This document shows, in pieces, positions 40,537 to 49,741 of a DNA stretch of 64,000 nucleotides. Origin of the DNA: UBA4644 sp034933145 (GTDB lineage Bacteria > Bacillota > Clostridia > Oscillospirales > Butyricicoccaceae). The stretch spans positions 23,468-87,467 of the forward strand of contig JAYFOA010000036.1 of the NCBI GenBank assembly GCA_034933145.1, read 5' to 3'. The position numbers and the translations under genes were made by a program. Position 1 is the first letter of the stretch, and each line of letters opens with the position of its first letter. The notes under the pieces were generated by a model that saw nothing but the letters and a program-made list of their open reading frames with translations, did not search any database and was not told the origin of the DNA.

Positions 40537-43173
40537 CTATTTGATCATGTCGCCGACGATTTTTTCAACCTGTGCCAGCGCCTCATCCAGCTTGGAGACA
40601 TCGCGCCCGCCGGCAGTGGCGCTGTCCGGCCGTCCGCCGCCGCCGCCGCCGCACAGGGCCGCAGCCTTTTTCAGGATGTTGCCGGCATGGGCGCCCATTT
40701 GAACCGCCTCTTTGCCGCAAGAGGCGGCGAAAAGAATCTTTCCATCCGCAACCGTTGCCAGCACGCATACCATGTTCGGGGCCTTATCGCGGATTACATC
40801 GCTCAGGCTGCGCAGTGCGTCGGCACCCATCTCGTCCAGCTTTGCGGCGACAATACGGACTCCCTTTACTTCCCGGGTATCACGGAACAGCTCGGCAGCC
40901 TTCAGCCCGGCCAGATGGGATTGCATCTGCTCGTTCTGACGCCCCGTCTCCCGCAGCTCGGTCAGTACCTGCTGCACACGCTGATGCAGATTGGCCGTGC
41001 CCGTCTTGAGCAGTTCGGCCAGCTCGCGGCTGTCATGCTCCATCCCGCGCACGAGATTCAAGGTCTCCATGCCGGTGACGGCCTCGATCCGGCGGACGCC
41101 GGCGGCTACCGAGCTCTCGGAGGTCAGACGGACGCAGCCAATCCGGCCGGTACTCGTCACATGCGTGCCGCCGCACAGCTCGGTACTGAAATCGCCCATG
41201 CGCACCACCCGGACGACCTTCCCGTATTTCTCACCGAACAGCGCCATGGCGCCCAGCCTCTTCGCGTCTTCAATGGGCATTTCACGGATCTCTGCCGGCA
41301 GGTCGTCCAGCACGGCCTGATTGACCAGATCCTCCGCCTTCCGGAGTTCTTCCTCCGTCACGGCGGAAAAGTGGCTGAAGTCAAAACGCAGGGAATCCGG
41401 TTCCACCAGGCTGCCGCTCTGCTCCACATGAGCGCCCAGAGTCTCGCGCAATGCCTTTTGCAGCAGGTGGGTGGCGGAATGGGCCCGACGGATGGCGGCG
41501 CGGCGCACGCCGTCAATCTCCAGCGTGACGGTATCCCCCACGTTCAGCCGGCCGGACATAACGCGGCACTGATGCAGAAAGTGACCCTGCGGGTCCTTCC
41601 GCACATCCAGAACCGCAAGCTCCGTACCGGAGGTACGGATGACGCCATGATCGGCCACCTGGCCGCCGCTCTCCGCATAAAACGGCGTCTCCGCCGTGAC
41701 AACAGCGCACTCGTCGCCTTCGGAAACCGTTCCCGACGGCTCTCCATCCCGTGCCAGCGCCAGCACCTTTGTCTCCGCAAAATCATGATCGTAGCCGACA
41801 AACTTCGTTGCCGGAAGCTCGGACAGGTTCAGCTCGTCGCCCTCCCAGCCCAGGCCGGAGGTATCGCCCCGCGCCTTTTTGGCACGGGCGCGCTGCTGCT
41901 GCATCAGCTGGTCAAACGCCGGCCGGTCCAGGGACAGGCCCTGTTCGCTCAGAATCTCTTCCGTCAGATCCACCGGGAAACCCTCGGTATCATATAACCG
42001 GAAGGCATCCTCGCCGGACAGAACGGTCGTACCCGCCGTACGAAGCGCATTCGCCATCTCTTCCAGCTTCAGCAGACCGGATTCCACGGTGGCGCCGAAC
42101 CGCTCTTCCTCCGTGCGCATAACCGCCTTGATGAACTGTTCCTTTTCCCGCAGCTCGGGATAGGCGCCCTCGTTCTCGCGGATGACCTGCTCACAGACTT
42201 CGGTCAAAAACGGCTCTTTCATGCCCAGCAGGCGGCCGTGACGGGCGGCCCGGCGCAGCAGGCGGCGCAGCACATAGCCGCGGCCCATGTTGGACGGCAG
42301 GATGCCGTCGCAGATCATCATGGTGCAGCCGCGAACATGATCGGTGATGATTCGCAGCGACACATCGGATTTGTATTCTTTGCCATAGGGCACGCCCGTG
42401 ATCTCGGACGCACGGTTTAAAATATTGCGCACCGTGTCTACCTCAAAGATGGAATCCGTGCCCTGCATAATGCAGGCCAGACGCTCGATGCCCATACCTG
42501 TATCAATATTTTTCTTTTTCAGCGGCGTATAGTTGCCCTTGCCGTCGGAGTCGAATTGCGTGAAGACCAGATTCCAGAACTCGACATAGCGGTCACAGTC
42601 GCACCCCACCGTACAGGTAGGTTTGCCGCAGGAATACTGGGGCCCGCGATCAAAATAGATTTCCGAGCAGGGGCCGCAGGGGCCGGAACCGATCTCCCAG
42701 AAATTGTCCTCCCGTCCCAGACGGGAAATGTGCCCTTTCGGTACCCCGACGACATTTTCCCAGATATCCCAGGCTTCGTCATCCTCCAGGAACACGGTGA
42801 CGTAGAGCTTGTCCTCCGGCAAGTGAAGCACCTGCGTCAAAAACTCCCACGCCCAGGTGCAGGCCTCTTTCTTAAAGTAGTCGCCGAAGGAAAAATTGCC
42901 CAGCATCTCAAAATAGGTGCCATGGCGGGCGTCTTTTCCCACATTTTCAATATCCGGCGTACGGATGCATTTCTGGCAGGAACAGGCCCGCGGTTTGGGC
43001 GGCGTCTGCTCGCCGGTGAAAAACGGCTTGAGCGGTGCCATTCCGGCATTGATCAGCAGCAGCGAATGATCGTTCTGCGGCACCAGCGGAAAGCTTTTAA
43101 AGCGGTAGTGATCCTTGCTCTCATAGAAGCTGAGAAATTTTTCTCTCAGCTCATTCAGACCCATTTTTTCCAT
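40537..43173 (-). CDS. alaS: Alanyl-tRNA synthetase
   Basis: An 878-residue class II synthetase. The catalytic core (1-240) includes HSLLLINAGMAPLKPFF near 36 and RHGTYFEMLGNFSFGDYF near 82. A helical tRNA-recognition domain (about 240-460) follows. The editing domain has the zinc/editing motifs HSATHLLQKAL near 568 and CGGTH near 671. The C-Ala domain ends with a Gly-rich GGGGGGRPDSA segment near 853, typical of the DHHA1 region. No T-box was seen upstream. It is followed by the HIT gene and preceded by mltG. Confidence 0.98.
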   Translation of the reverse strand: MEKMGLNELREKFLSFYESKDHYRFKSFPLVPQNDHSLLLINAGMAPLKPFFTGEQTPPKPRACSCQKCIRTPDIENVGKDARHGTYFEMLGNFSFGDYFKKEACTWAWEFLTQVLHLPEDKLYVTVFLEDDEAWDIWENVVGVPKGHISRLGREDNFWEIGSGPCGPCSEIYFDRGPQYSCGKPTCTVGCDCDRYVEFWNLVFTQFDSDGKGNYTPLKKKNIDTGMGIERLACIMQGTDSIFEVDTVRNILNRASEITGVPYGKEYKSDVSLRIITDHVRGCTMMICDGILPSNMGRGYVLRRLLRRAARHGRLLGMKEPFLTEVCEQVIRENEGAYPELREKEQFIKAVMRTEEERFGATVESGLLKLEEMANALRTAGTTVLSGEDAFRLYDTEGFPVDLTEEILSEQGLSLDRPAFDQLMQQQRARAKKARGDTSGLGWEGDELNLSELPATKFVGYDHDFAETKVLALARDGEPSGTVSEGDECAVVTAETPFYAESGGQVADHGVIRTSGTELAVLDVRKDPQGHFLHQCRVMSGRLNVGDTVTLEIDGVRRAAIRRAHSATHLLQKALRETLGAHVEQSGSLVEPDSLRFDFSHFSAVTEEELRKAEDLVNQAVLDDLPAEIREMPIEDAKRLGAMALFGEKYGKVVRVVRMGDFSTELCGGTHVTSTGRIGCVRLTSESSVAAGVRRIEAVTGMETLNLVRGMEHDSRELAELLKTGTANLHQRVQQVLTELRETGRQNEQMQSHLAGLKAAELFRDTREVKGVRIVAAKLDEMGADALRSLSDVIRDKAPNMVCVLATVADGKILFAASCGKEAVQMGAHAGNILKKAAALCGGGGGGRPDSATAGGRDVSKLDEALAQVEKIVGDMIK

Positions 43174-43213
43174 ACGATTTCCCTCTATCTCAAATATATA
43201 ATTTTTATCTCCG

Positions 43214-44377
43214 TCACTGGCCGCTCACCTTCGCCACGGCGCGGTTGTGCTCTTCCAGCGTCCTGCTGAAAATGTGGCTGCCGTCCTTGGGATTGGCGAC
43301 ATAATAGTAATAGCTGTTGTCATCCGGCAGGATCGCCGCCATGATGCAGGACAGGCCCGGATTGCAGATCGCCGTGGGCGGCAGGCCTTTGTTCGTATAG
43401 GTGTTGTACGGGCTGTCGGTCTGCAGGTCGGCATCGGTCAGCTTATCCTTATGCCCCAGCACATAGAGCAGCGTTGCGTCGATGTTGAGGAACGGATACT
43501 TGTCACTATGGTTGAGTCGATTGTAAATCACGCCTGCGATCATGGTGCGTTCATCGGCAAGCTTGGCTTCCTTTTCCACCAGCGACGCCACGTTAATGAC
43601 CTGCGCAATAGTAAGGCCCTGCTCCTCTGTCAGCGTCCGCATGGATTTGGTATACTTCTTGACAAAGTTGTTGAGCATCTTGTTGATGGCGTTCACCGCG
43701 CTGTTGTGGGTATCTTTTTCGGTCATCGCCTTTTCACTGACCTGATAGAACTCGTAGGTGTCCGGGAACAGATAGCCTTCCAGCCGATTCTCCGCCATCG
43801 GCACGTCTTTAAGCATAAAGTGCGCAAAGGCATAATTGTTTGCCACATCAAAGAAATCATCCTGCGTGCAGACGCGGTTTTTCTCCAGCTCTTCCGCAAT
43901 CTGCTGCATCGTATAGCCTTCGGGGAAGGTAAGCGTCACCGTATCCTGATAGGATTTCGCCGATGTCAATTCGCTGATGATCTGCCCGTAATCCATATCG
44001 GAATCAAGCGTATAGTCCCCCGGCGAAAAAGCATCGGTCTTTTTCAGCCCGGCAAACAGCTGGAACGCCCACGGGTATTTGATGATTCCATCGTCTTTCA
44101 GCAGGCTTGCGATCTCGCTCACCTTTGTCTCCTGAGACAAGGTCAGCGTGATGGCTTTTTCCGTTTTGACCAGTGCGAACACATCGTTTCCGATCACAAT
44201 GGCGAACGCTGATATAATCAGCGATACCCCCAGGATCATCAGGATATAGCTGAAGGTATTGACGGCACCGGAAGTCTTGCTCCCGGATGCAGGCCGTCCC
44301 CGCCCCGCGCGTCCGGTACCTGCCGGTGCACGTTCCGGCCGCTCAGCCGGCTTTCCCGTCTTTTTCGGTTGCTCCAT
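43214..44377 (-). CDS. mltG: Endolytic murein transglycosylase MltG
   Basis: A 387-residue membrane-anchored enzyme that cleaves nascent glycan strands and sets their length. A basic, Pro/Gly-rich cytoplasmic tail (1-45) precedes one membrane helix (about 46-75, TFSYILMILGVSLIISAFAI). An LysM-like region follows near 80-140. The YceG domain contains the catalytic glutamate in NVASLVEKEAKL near residue 255 and the IAGVIYNRLN and LPPTAICNPG motifs. The start has GGAGGTC. It sits 12 bases after a CPBP protease gene. Confidence 0.95.
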   Translation of the reverse strand: MEQPKKTGKPAERPERAPAGTGRAGRGRPASGSKTSGAVNTFSYILMILGVSLIISAFAIVIGNDVFALVKTEKAITLTLSQETKVSEIASLLKDDGIIKYPWAFQLFAGLKKTDAFSPGDYTLDSDMDYGQIISELTSAKSYQDTVTLTFPEGYTMQQIAEELEKNRVCTQDDFFDVANNYAFAHFMLKDVPMAENRLEGYLFPDTYEFYQVSEKAMTEKDTHNSAVNAINKMLNNFVKKYTKSMRTLTEEQGLTIAQVINVASLVEKEAKLADERTMIAGVIYNRLNHSDKYPFLNIDATLLYVLGHKDKLTDADLQTDSPYNTYTNKGLPPTAICNPGLSCIMAAILPDDNSYYYYVANPKDGSHIFSRTLEEHNRAVAKVSGQ

Positions 44378-44389
44378 AATTGACCTCCG

Positions 44390-45238
44390 TCACAAATAAA
44401 AGACCTTCACCAAAAACATCAGCACAAGAAGCCAAAGTCCCGGTGATACTACAAAGCCCATTAAAACCGCCCTTGCCCGGCCGGCCCGGAACCGCCGGAT
44501 CCGTCCCTTATCCAGCAGGCGTTCCAGCGAACGCATCGTAAACGCGAGGAACAGGCAGAAACCAAAAAGGGCCGCCAGCAGGAAATAAGGCCAGAAACCC
44601 AGCTCCACCGAGACGCTGGCGCTGTAAGATACCAACAGCGAAAACGCATTGTTCAGCAGATGGGCCAGCACCGCCGCCCAGATCGAATCCAGAGAAAAAG
44701 CCAGCCAGCCATAGGCAATTCCCGCCACCAGCACGGCAGGCAGGGTCGTCAGGCTTCCATGCACCAGCGCAAAGCAAAGTGCGGACAGCAGGATGGCCGG
44801 GCCTGTACCTGCCGCCTCCACGGCGCCCAGAAAGCCGCCGCGGAAAAAAAGCTCTTCCAGCAGGGCGGGCGCAACCGCCACCGCCGCCAGCATCATGGGC
44901 GTACTTCCCTCCATCCCGCCCGTGGCGGAAGCATAGCCGCCGCCCAGCAGAGCGATGCCATAGTTCAAAAGCACGGACAGCAGGGATACCGTGGCCGAGG
45001 TCCAGATCACAAACGGCAGCGCCTGCCGACGGAAAGGCCGCAGACGCAGCTGCGTCTTCTGGCCGCTCAGGCGGCGCATCCCCAGCAGCAGGAGAAGCGG
45101 AAGGCCGAACGCCAATACCTCCGCCAGTACGGCATAAAGCGGCGTCGCCCCGGGTGCGAAATATTCCCACAGCAACAGCGCCACCATGGACAGCGCGGGC
45201 AGAAAGCCCGCCATCAAACTCATTCGATCCTGTTTCAT
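44390..45238 (-). CDS. CPBP intramembrane metalloprotease, copy 1
   Basis: A 282-residue polytopic membrane protein of the CPBP (CAAX protease and bacteriocin-processing) family. Motifs are EELFFRGG near residue 141 (EExxxR), FALVHGS near 175 (His) and LAHLLNNAF near 210 (HxxxN), all within membrane helices. Family members process prenylated or bacteriocin peptides or act in immunity, but most bacterial ones have no known substrate. Its ATG overlaps the acetyltransferase stop by one base (TGATG). Confidence 0.9.
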   Translation of the reverse strand: MKQDRMSLMAGFLPALSMVALLLWEYFAPGATPLYAVLAEVLAFGLPLLLLLGMRRLSGQKTQLRLRPFRRQALPFVIWTSATVSLLSVLLNYGIALLGGGYASATGGMEGSTPMMLAAVAVAPALLEELFFRGGFLGAVEAAGTGPAILLSALCFALVHGSLTTLPAVLVAGIAYGWLAFSLDSIWAAVLAHLLNNAFSLLVSYSASVSVELGFWPYFLLAALFGFCLFLAFTMRSLERLLDKGRIRRFRAGRARAVLMGFVVSPGLWLLVLMFLVKVFYL

Positions 45239-46044
45239 CAGTTCAGCATCAGGTTGAGGTACAACGGCCCGCGCGCCAGCGCCGCTTCTCCCCGTTCGGT
45301 AAGCGGCAGGGCGCAGCCAGCCGGCCGTCCCGTCTCTCCCGGCTCCGGCAGCGTCAGCCAGACCGGCTTGTCCGGCGCGCAGGCATAAGCCAGTGCCGGC
45401 GCTTCCGGCCCGGCGGCCTCCAGCACACCGCGCTCATCATAAAAGCAATAGGCGCTCAATATGCCGTCCTGTTCCGCGACAACGGCGCCTCCGGCAAACA
45501 GATCCAGCTGCAGACGCCAGTCCTCCGCTGTCCGCCGGACGGCGGTCAGCTTCGCGCAGGCACGTGCATACAGCGCCGCTGCGGCAGGCAGATCATCTGC
45601 CGCCATCGGACGGCATTCTCCCTGCAGCGATACCTTTTCCGTCGGCCGCTGCGCCCAGACGCAGGCGGGGCGGTAGCCAAAACGGGCGTAATAGCCCTGC
45701 AGGCTATCCTTTTCCGTCAGAAGGACGGATAGATCTGCTCCGCTCCTGCGCCCCCGCTCCGCGGCAAAGGCCAGCAGAGACGCCATCCGTCCGCCGCCCC
45801 GAAAAGCCGGTGCGGTGGCTACGGCATAGATATATTGTGCGCTAAGTTCGCCCGGCGCAAACACGCAGGGCAGCAAAAGCAAACAGGAAACAATTTGTCC
45901 GTTCTCCCGCAGCACAAGCGTCTGTTCCGGCCGCCAGAGGCGCCGGCACAGCCACTCCCAATACTCCGGTCCGTCGGAAAAGGAAGAAAGCCAAATCTCC
46001 CGCAGCGCGGGCCAGTCGGCCTTTTCGGCAAATCCGATGCTCAT
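45238..46044 (-). CDS. GNAT N-acetyltransferase (two-domain, Eis-like layout)
   Basis: A 268-residue protein with an N-terminal GNAT fold. YIYAVATAPAFRGGGRMASLL near residue 70 is the acetyl-CoA motif A (RGGGR), and LQGYYARFGY near 114 is motif B. The second half is strand-rich without clear motif and may form a second, degenerate GNAT or sterol-carrier-like domain as in Eis-type enzymes. The start at 46044 overlaps the tmk stop by 4 bases (ATGA), which rejects the longer frame to 46173. The acceptor is unknown. Confidence 0.82.
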   Translation of the reverse strand: MSIGFAEKADWPALREIWLSSFSDGPEYWEWLCRRLWRPEQTLVLRENGQIVSCLLLLPCVFAPGELSAQYIYAVATAPAFRGGGRMASLLAFAAERGRRSGADLSVLLTEKDSLQGYYARFGYRPACVWAQRPTEKVSLQGECRPMAADDLPAAAALYARACAKLTAVRRTAEDWRLQLDLFAGGAVVAEQDGILSAYCFYDERGVLEAAGPEAPALAYACAPDKPVWLTLPEPGETGRPAGCALPLTERGEAALARGPLYLNLMLN

Positions 46045-46694
46045 AATGCCCCCTCCAGCGCGGCCATCACATCCGCGTGGATGTCCTGTTCGCTGCGAAG
46101 TTCTCCGTTTTCTCCACAGGAGATGCAGGTCCAGCCGTACGCCTCGCAAAGAGCCAGTGCACGACGCCGGCATTCGGCCAGATAGGCGTGATCCAGCTCA
46201 TGGATATCGCCTGTTTCGCCCTGACGGACGGAAAGCAGCCGAAAAGAAAGCTCGCTGGGCATATCGAGAAAAATCACCCGGTCGGGCCTGGGCAGACCCA
46301 GCAGGTCGTATTCGTAATGGAACAGCCACTCGACGAACGGAATGGTCTCGCTCTCCGGCAGCTTGGACGCCTGATGAACGGCGTTGGATGTGGTATACCG
46401 GTCACAGAGGATCGGCACGCCGCGCTCATATTCCGCCTTCCAATCGGTGCGGTAGGACGCATAGCGGTCGACCGCATAAAAGGTGGAGGCGGCATACGGA
46501 TTAACGTCGCCAGGCTTTGCGCCAAAATCGCCCCGCAGGTACATCCGCAGAAGAGCCGAGCTGTCCTCCGTGTAGCGGGGAAAGGTCACCTGCCGGAATG
46601 ACCGGCCCTGCGCATGCAGCGCCTCACAGGCCAGACGAAACTGCGTGGATTTTCCGCTGCCGTCCGTACCCTCGAACACAAACAGTTTACCCAT
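46041..46694 (-). CDS. tmk: Thymidylate kinase-like protein
   Basis: A 217-residue P-loop kinase. The Walker A is FEGTDGSGKSTQ near residues 7-18, the dTMP-binding DRYASYRTDW region near 75, and the DR of ILCDRYTTSNAVHQASKL near 95. A lid segment with RQGETGDIHELD near 160 replaces the classical one, as in a clostridial tmk-like subfamily. It converts dTMP to dTDP. It overlaps thyX by 8 bases, so the enzyme making dTMP and the enzyme using it are translated together. Confidence 0.9.
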   Translation of the reverse strand: MGKLFVFEGTDGSGKSTQFRLACEALHAQGRSFRQVTFPRYTEDSSALLRMYLRGDFGAKPGDVNPYAASTFYAVDRYASYRTDWKAEYERGVPILCDRYTTSNAVHQASKLPESETIPFVEWLFHYEYDLLGLPRPDRVIFLDMPSELSFRLLSVRQGETGDIHELDHAYLAECRRRALALCEAYGWTCISCGENGELRSEQDIHADVMAALEGAL

Positions 46695-47451
46695 GGCATT
46701 CGCTCCGCGCGCGGACCTGCGTCATCTTTCCGCAGGACATGCTTCCTTCCTGGCATGCACCGTGCAGGCAGGACGGCCCGGCCTTGGCAAACAGCACAGG
46801 CGCCGCCTCCCGGCACAAAAACAGCATCTGCCACGCCATTTCCCGGATCTCCCACTGGGCGCGGTTGCAGCAGCGCAGGCGGAAGAAATTATAGAGCGCA
46901 CGGGCATTCATCGTCATCATCAATTTGGTCTCGCAGGCGTTGGGCAGGACGTAGCGGGCGTCCTCTATGGCCATCTTCTCCGCCCGGGCACGCGCCTGCT
47001 TTTCCGGCACGCCTTCAGCCAGCAGCGTGCTCAGGTGGCGCGCTTCCAGCAGGGCGGACAGTTCCAGATACCGCGCGTGGCAGGCATCCATCGCCTCCGT
47101 ATAGCGGGTCAGTACCGCCGCGTCCGCCGCGATCTCCGGCGGAGTGATATAAGTGAACTGGTTTTCCTTGACATACCGCTGGGATTGGACGCTGAACGAC
47201 GCGATGCGATGCCGCGTGAGCTGGGCCAGCAGGCTGCGGGATACGCCCTCCACCGCAAAGGTGAAACTGGCATGCTCAATGGGGCTCTCATGCCCCAGCT
47301 CCGTGAGCATATCGAGGAATTTTGCGGTCCGGTCGGGGGTCAGTCCGTCCATTACCGCATCCGCGCCGGAGGCGGAATAACACATTTTTGCCGCGGCCGC
47401 CACCAGCTTTTCCGGTTCCGGCGTATAGGTCACGAGCTGTACGTTAAGCAT
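46687..47451 (-). CDS. thyX: Flavin-dependent thymidylate synthase ThyX
   Basis: A 254-residue enzyme that makes dTMP from dUMP with FAD, methylene-folate and NADPH. The signature RHRIASFSVQSQRY (RHRxxSxxxQSxR) lies near residues 78-91. The N-terminal GHESPIEHASFTF segment near 52 and ETKLMMTMNARALYNFFRLR near 174 complete the active site. The start at 47451 overlaps the tagA stop by 8 bases; the longer frame to 47484 is inside tagA. ThyX is frequent in anaerobes in place of ThyA. Confidence 0.97.
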   Translation of the reverse strand: MLNVQLVTYTPEPEKLVAAAAKMCYSASGADAVMDGLTPDRTAKFLDMLTELGHESPIEHASFTFAVEGVSRSLLAQLTRHRIASFSVQSQRYVKENQFTYITPPEIAADAAVLTRYTEAMDACHARYLELSALLEARHLSTLLAEGVPEKQARARAEKMAIEDARYVLPNACETKLMMTMNARALYNFFRLRCCNRAQWEIREMAWQMLFLCREAAPVLFAKAGPSCLHGACQEGSMSCGKMTQVRARSECHG

Positions 47452-48175
47452 CCTTCCGTCCTCCCATGCGCCAAAGCAGCGCATACCACAGATAAAGCGG
47501 CAGCCGTGCCATCCGGCCGGCGCGCTTGGGTTCCTTGATCAGCCGATAAAACCATTCCAGCCCGGCCTTCTGAAAGAACGCGGGGGCACGCGAAACTTTG
47601 CCGGCCAAGACGTCCAGCGTTCCGCCCAGACCCACCAGTACCGGCGGGGTAAGTTCAGCGTCATATTCCGCCATGAACCGCTCCTGCTTGGGCGCTCCCA
47701 GGCAGATAAAGGCAGCGTCGGCCCCGCTTTCTGCAACCGCGGCGACCGCTTCCCGGTCGTCGCGAAAATAACCGTCCTTCGTCCCGGCAATCAAAAGGCC
47801 AGGATAGGCATTCTTCAAATTTTCCGCCGCCGCCTCGGCCACCCCGGGCTTTGCGCCCAACAAAAAGAGGCGCATTCCCTCCTTTGCCATGGCGCCGCAC
47901 AGCGTCTGGGCAAAGTCGGCACCGGCGACCCGGTGCGGTACGCGGCTGCCTACGATCCGGGAGGCATAGATTACGCCGATCCCGTCGGGCAGCACCAGCT
48001 GCGAACCGTTCAGCACATCACGGAACAGCTTGTCCCGCCGTGCCATCAGGCCGAACTCCGCATTGGGTGTCACCACGCGGCAGCGGGCGCGGGCCCGGAT
48101 ATGCTCCATGGCATAGGCCACTGTCTCTTCCATGGTCAGCGTGTCAAACCCCAGCTCCATAACCTGTGCACGCAT
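47444..48175 (-). CDS. tagA: WecG/TagA/CpsF family glycosyltransferase
   Basis: A 243-residue GT26 glycosyltransferase. Teichoic-acid TagA adds N-acetylmannosamine to lipid-linked GlcNAc at the inner membrane face. Landmarks are VVTPNAEFGLMARRD near residue 34, LPDGIGVIYASR near 62, FLLGAKPGVAE near 105, FICLGAPKQERFM near 155 and VLVGLGGTLDVLAGKVSRAP near 178. It ends in a basic amphipathic tail (RRLIKEPKR region) for membrane contact. The TagO-like and epimerase genes at 53-55 kb could supply its acceptor and donor, which supports a TagA role. Confidence 0.91.
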   Translation of the reverse strand: MRAQVMELGFDTLTMEETVAYAMEHIRARARCRVVTPNAEFGLMARRDKLFRDVLNGSQLVLPDGIGVIYASRIVGSRVPHRVAGADFAQTLCGAMAKEGMRLFLLGAKPGVAEAAAENLKNAYPGLLIAGTKDGYFRDDREAVAAVAESGADAAFICLGAPKQERFMAEYDAELTPPVLVGLGGTLDVLAGKVSRAPAFFQKAGLEWFYRLIKEPKRAGRMARLPLYLWYALLWRMGGRKDA

Positions 48176-48200
48176 CGGCCATCCCCCTGTCTAAATAGGT

Positions 48201-48229
48201 ATTTTATCAAATCAGCGCCGACTCCACAA
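48201..48229 (-). promoter_or_regulatory. Possible promoter of the tagA-thyX-tmk block
   Basis: TTGTGG (48229-48224), 17 bases and TAAAAT (48206-48201) on the minus strand, 26 bases before the tagA start. It would be an internal start within the long leftward block. Confidence 0.5.
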
Positions 48230-48236
48230 GCATAAA

Positions 48237-48788
48237 TCAAGCTTTTGACTTCTGCCCACGCCATTCATCGCGCAAAATCTCCATGTATACATCGTCCTGC
48301 CATGCACCGCGAAGGAAATCCGCCTGGTGCCGGCGGCCAAACTCCCGGAATCCCGCCTTTTTGTAGCAGGCGATGGCCCGCGCATTGAAAGAAAAGACCT
48401 TCAGCATGATATTGTTGAGGTTCAGCTCGTCAAACCCATAGGCCAGCAGCAGCTCCAGCGCCTCTGCGCCATAGCCCTTGCTCCGTTCGGTCTCCTCACC
48501 GATGAACAGACCCACTTCGGCGTTCTGGTTTTTCTGATGAATCTGGTTAAAACCGCAGTTTCCCAGCAGCACGTCGTCTGAGAGACGTACGATGGCAAAC
48601 TGATACGGCCCCGCCTGCTCCAGGATCCATTTCCGCTCATCAGCGACCGTGAATACACCCCGCCCGGTGGACCCCAGCCCGTCCGAAGTCCGGGGATCGT
48701 TGAGCCAGCGGATATAGGTCTCCGCATCCTCGGGACTCATGGGAGACAGATAAACGGTATTCCCGGTCAGTTTTTTGAAGTATCTCAT
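48237..48788 (-). CDS. GNAT N-acetyltransferase, RimJ/RimL type
   Basis: A 183-residue acetyltransferase. The substrate-side opening (YLSPMSPEDAETYIRWLND) is typical of RimL-like enzymes. The acetyl-CoA motif is EVGLFIGEETERSKGYGAEAL near residue 105 (SKGYGAE) and motif B is ARAIACYKKAGFREFGR near 143. The start at 48788 overlaps the CPBP stop by 4 bases (ATGA) and has GGAGGG. The acceptor is unknown. Confidence 0.9.
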   Translation of the reverse strand: MRYFKKLTGNTVYLSPMSPEDAETYIRWLNDPRTSDGLGSTGRGVFTVADERKWILEQAGPYQFAIVRLSDDVLLGNCGFNQIHQKNQNAEVGLFIGEETERSKGYGAEALELLLAYGFDELNLNNIMLKVFSFNARAIACYKKAGFREFGRRHQADFLRGAWQDDVYMEILRDEWRGQKSKA

Positions 48789-49621
48789 CGGATTCCCTCC
48801 TTCCGGCTGTGTCGGCCGATTTCGTAAACGCACGCAAGAAACAGCCCTGCGCTGATCAGAAGCGCCGCCATCACCGCCGTCGTATGATCGCCCAGCCGAC
48901 GGGCGAACAGGTCAAACAAATTGGCGGTGGCGTTGAAGCTGATATGCATATAGAGTGATCCGCGCAGCGAACCGGTCAGCTTCCGTACATAGCCCAGCAC
49001 ACAGCCGACACAGAACGCATACAGCATCCAGACCTTTCCGGCGTGCAGGCCGCCGAACAGCACCGCCTGCAGGATCACCGCCGCACCGGCAGGAATGATC
49101 TCCGACAGATAGCCGTAGATGCGGCCGCGAAAAACCAGTTCCTCACACGCCGGCGCGAAAAGAATCACCGCCAGCAGCGTGACCGGATCTGTCCCGCTCA
49201 GAACGGAGGCATTGCCGGCATATTCGGTAATCCAGCCCTGCGGCCAGGGCAGCAGATTGATTGCCAGCGCAAACCAGAAGTTCGCAGCCGCGCCCGCGAG
49301 AACGCACAGCACGCCGACCGCCGGCCCAATGGGATTCCGCAGGGCGGCGTAGTCCAGAGGCGGCCTGTGTTCTTTCAGCGCGCCCCAGAGCAGCAGGGTC
49401 ATAATCACCGCCCCGTCGGCGATCAAGAGGATCAGCGGACTCCAGGCATTCACCTGTGCCATAACCGCATCGCTTTCCATCGCGGCAAACAGTCCGCCGG
49501 CAATGGAAAGCTTTTTCGCAGCGGCCAGCGCGGCGATCAGCGTCGCTGCATTCTGGGTCAGCGTAAAGAAGAGAAACACACCCATGGCCTTCCACAAAAG
49601 GCCCATCCGCCGGTCGCGCAT
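48785..49621 (-). CDS. CPBP intramembrane metalloprotease, copy 2
   Basis: A 278-residue polytopic membrane protein. Motifs are CEELVFRGRIYGYL near residue 160 (EExxxR), FGGLHAGK near 195 (His) and YMHISFNATANLF near 230 (HxxxN). It has about eight hydrophobic segments. It differs clearly from copy 1 outside the motifs, so it is not a recent duplicate. It is first in the leftward block with a good promoter, and its stop overlaps the acetyltransferase start. Confidence 0.9.
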   Translation of the reverse strand: MRDRRMGLLWKAMGVFLFFTLTQNAATLIAALAAAKKLSIAGGLFAAMESDAVMAQVNAWSPLILLIADGAVIMTLLLWGALKEHRPPLDYAALRNPIGPAVGVLCVLAGAAANFWFALAINLLPWPQGWITEYAGNASVLSGTDPVTLLAVILFAPACEELVFRGRIYGYLSEIIPAGAAVILQAVLFGGLHAGKVWMLYAFCVGCVLGYVRKLTGSLRGSLYMHISFNATANLFDLFARRLGDHTTAVMAALLISAGLFLACVYEIGRHSRKEGIR

Positions 49622-49653
49622 CGCTTCACCTCTTTATGGATTCATAATAGTTG

Positions 49654-49682
49654 ATTATACTTCATCTATAGCATTTTTACAA
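49654..49682 (-). promoter_or_regulatory. Promoter of the long leftward block
   Basis: TTGTAA (49682-49677), 17 bases and TATAAT (49659-49654) on the minus strand, 33 bases upstream of the CPBP start. Confidence 0.75.
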
Positions 49683-49741
49683 GAATTATGCTAAGCTGTC
49701 TCTGTAAAGAATCCATTTCCCCGGAAAAGGAGGCCTTCCCG

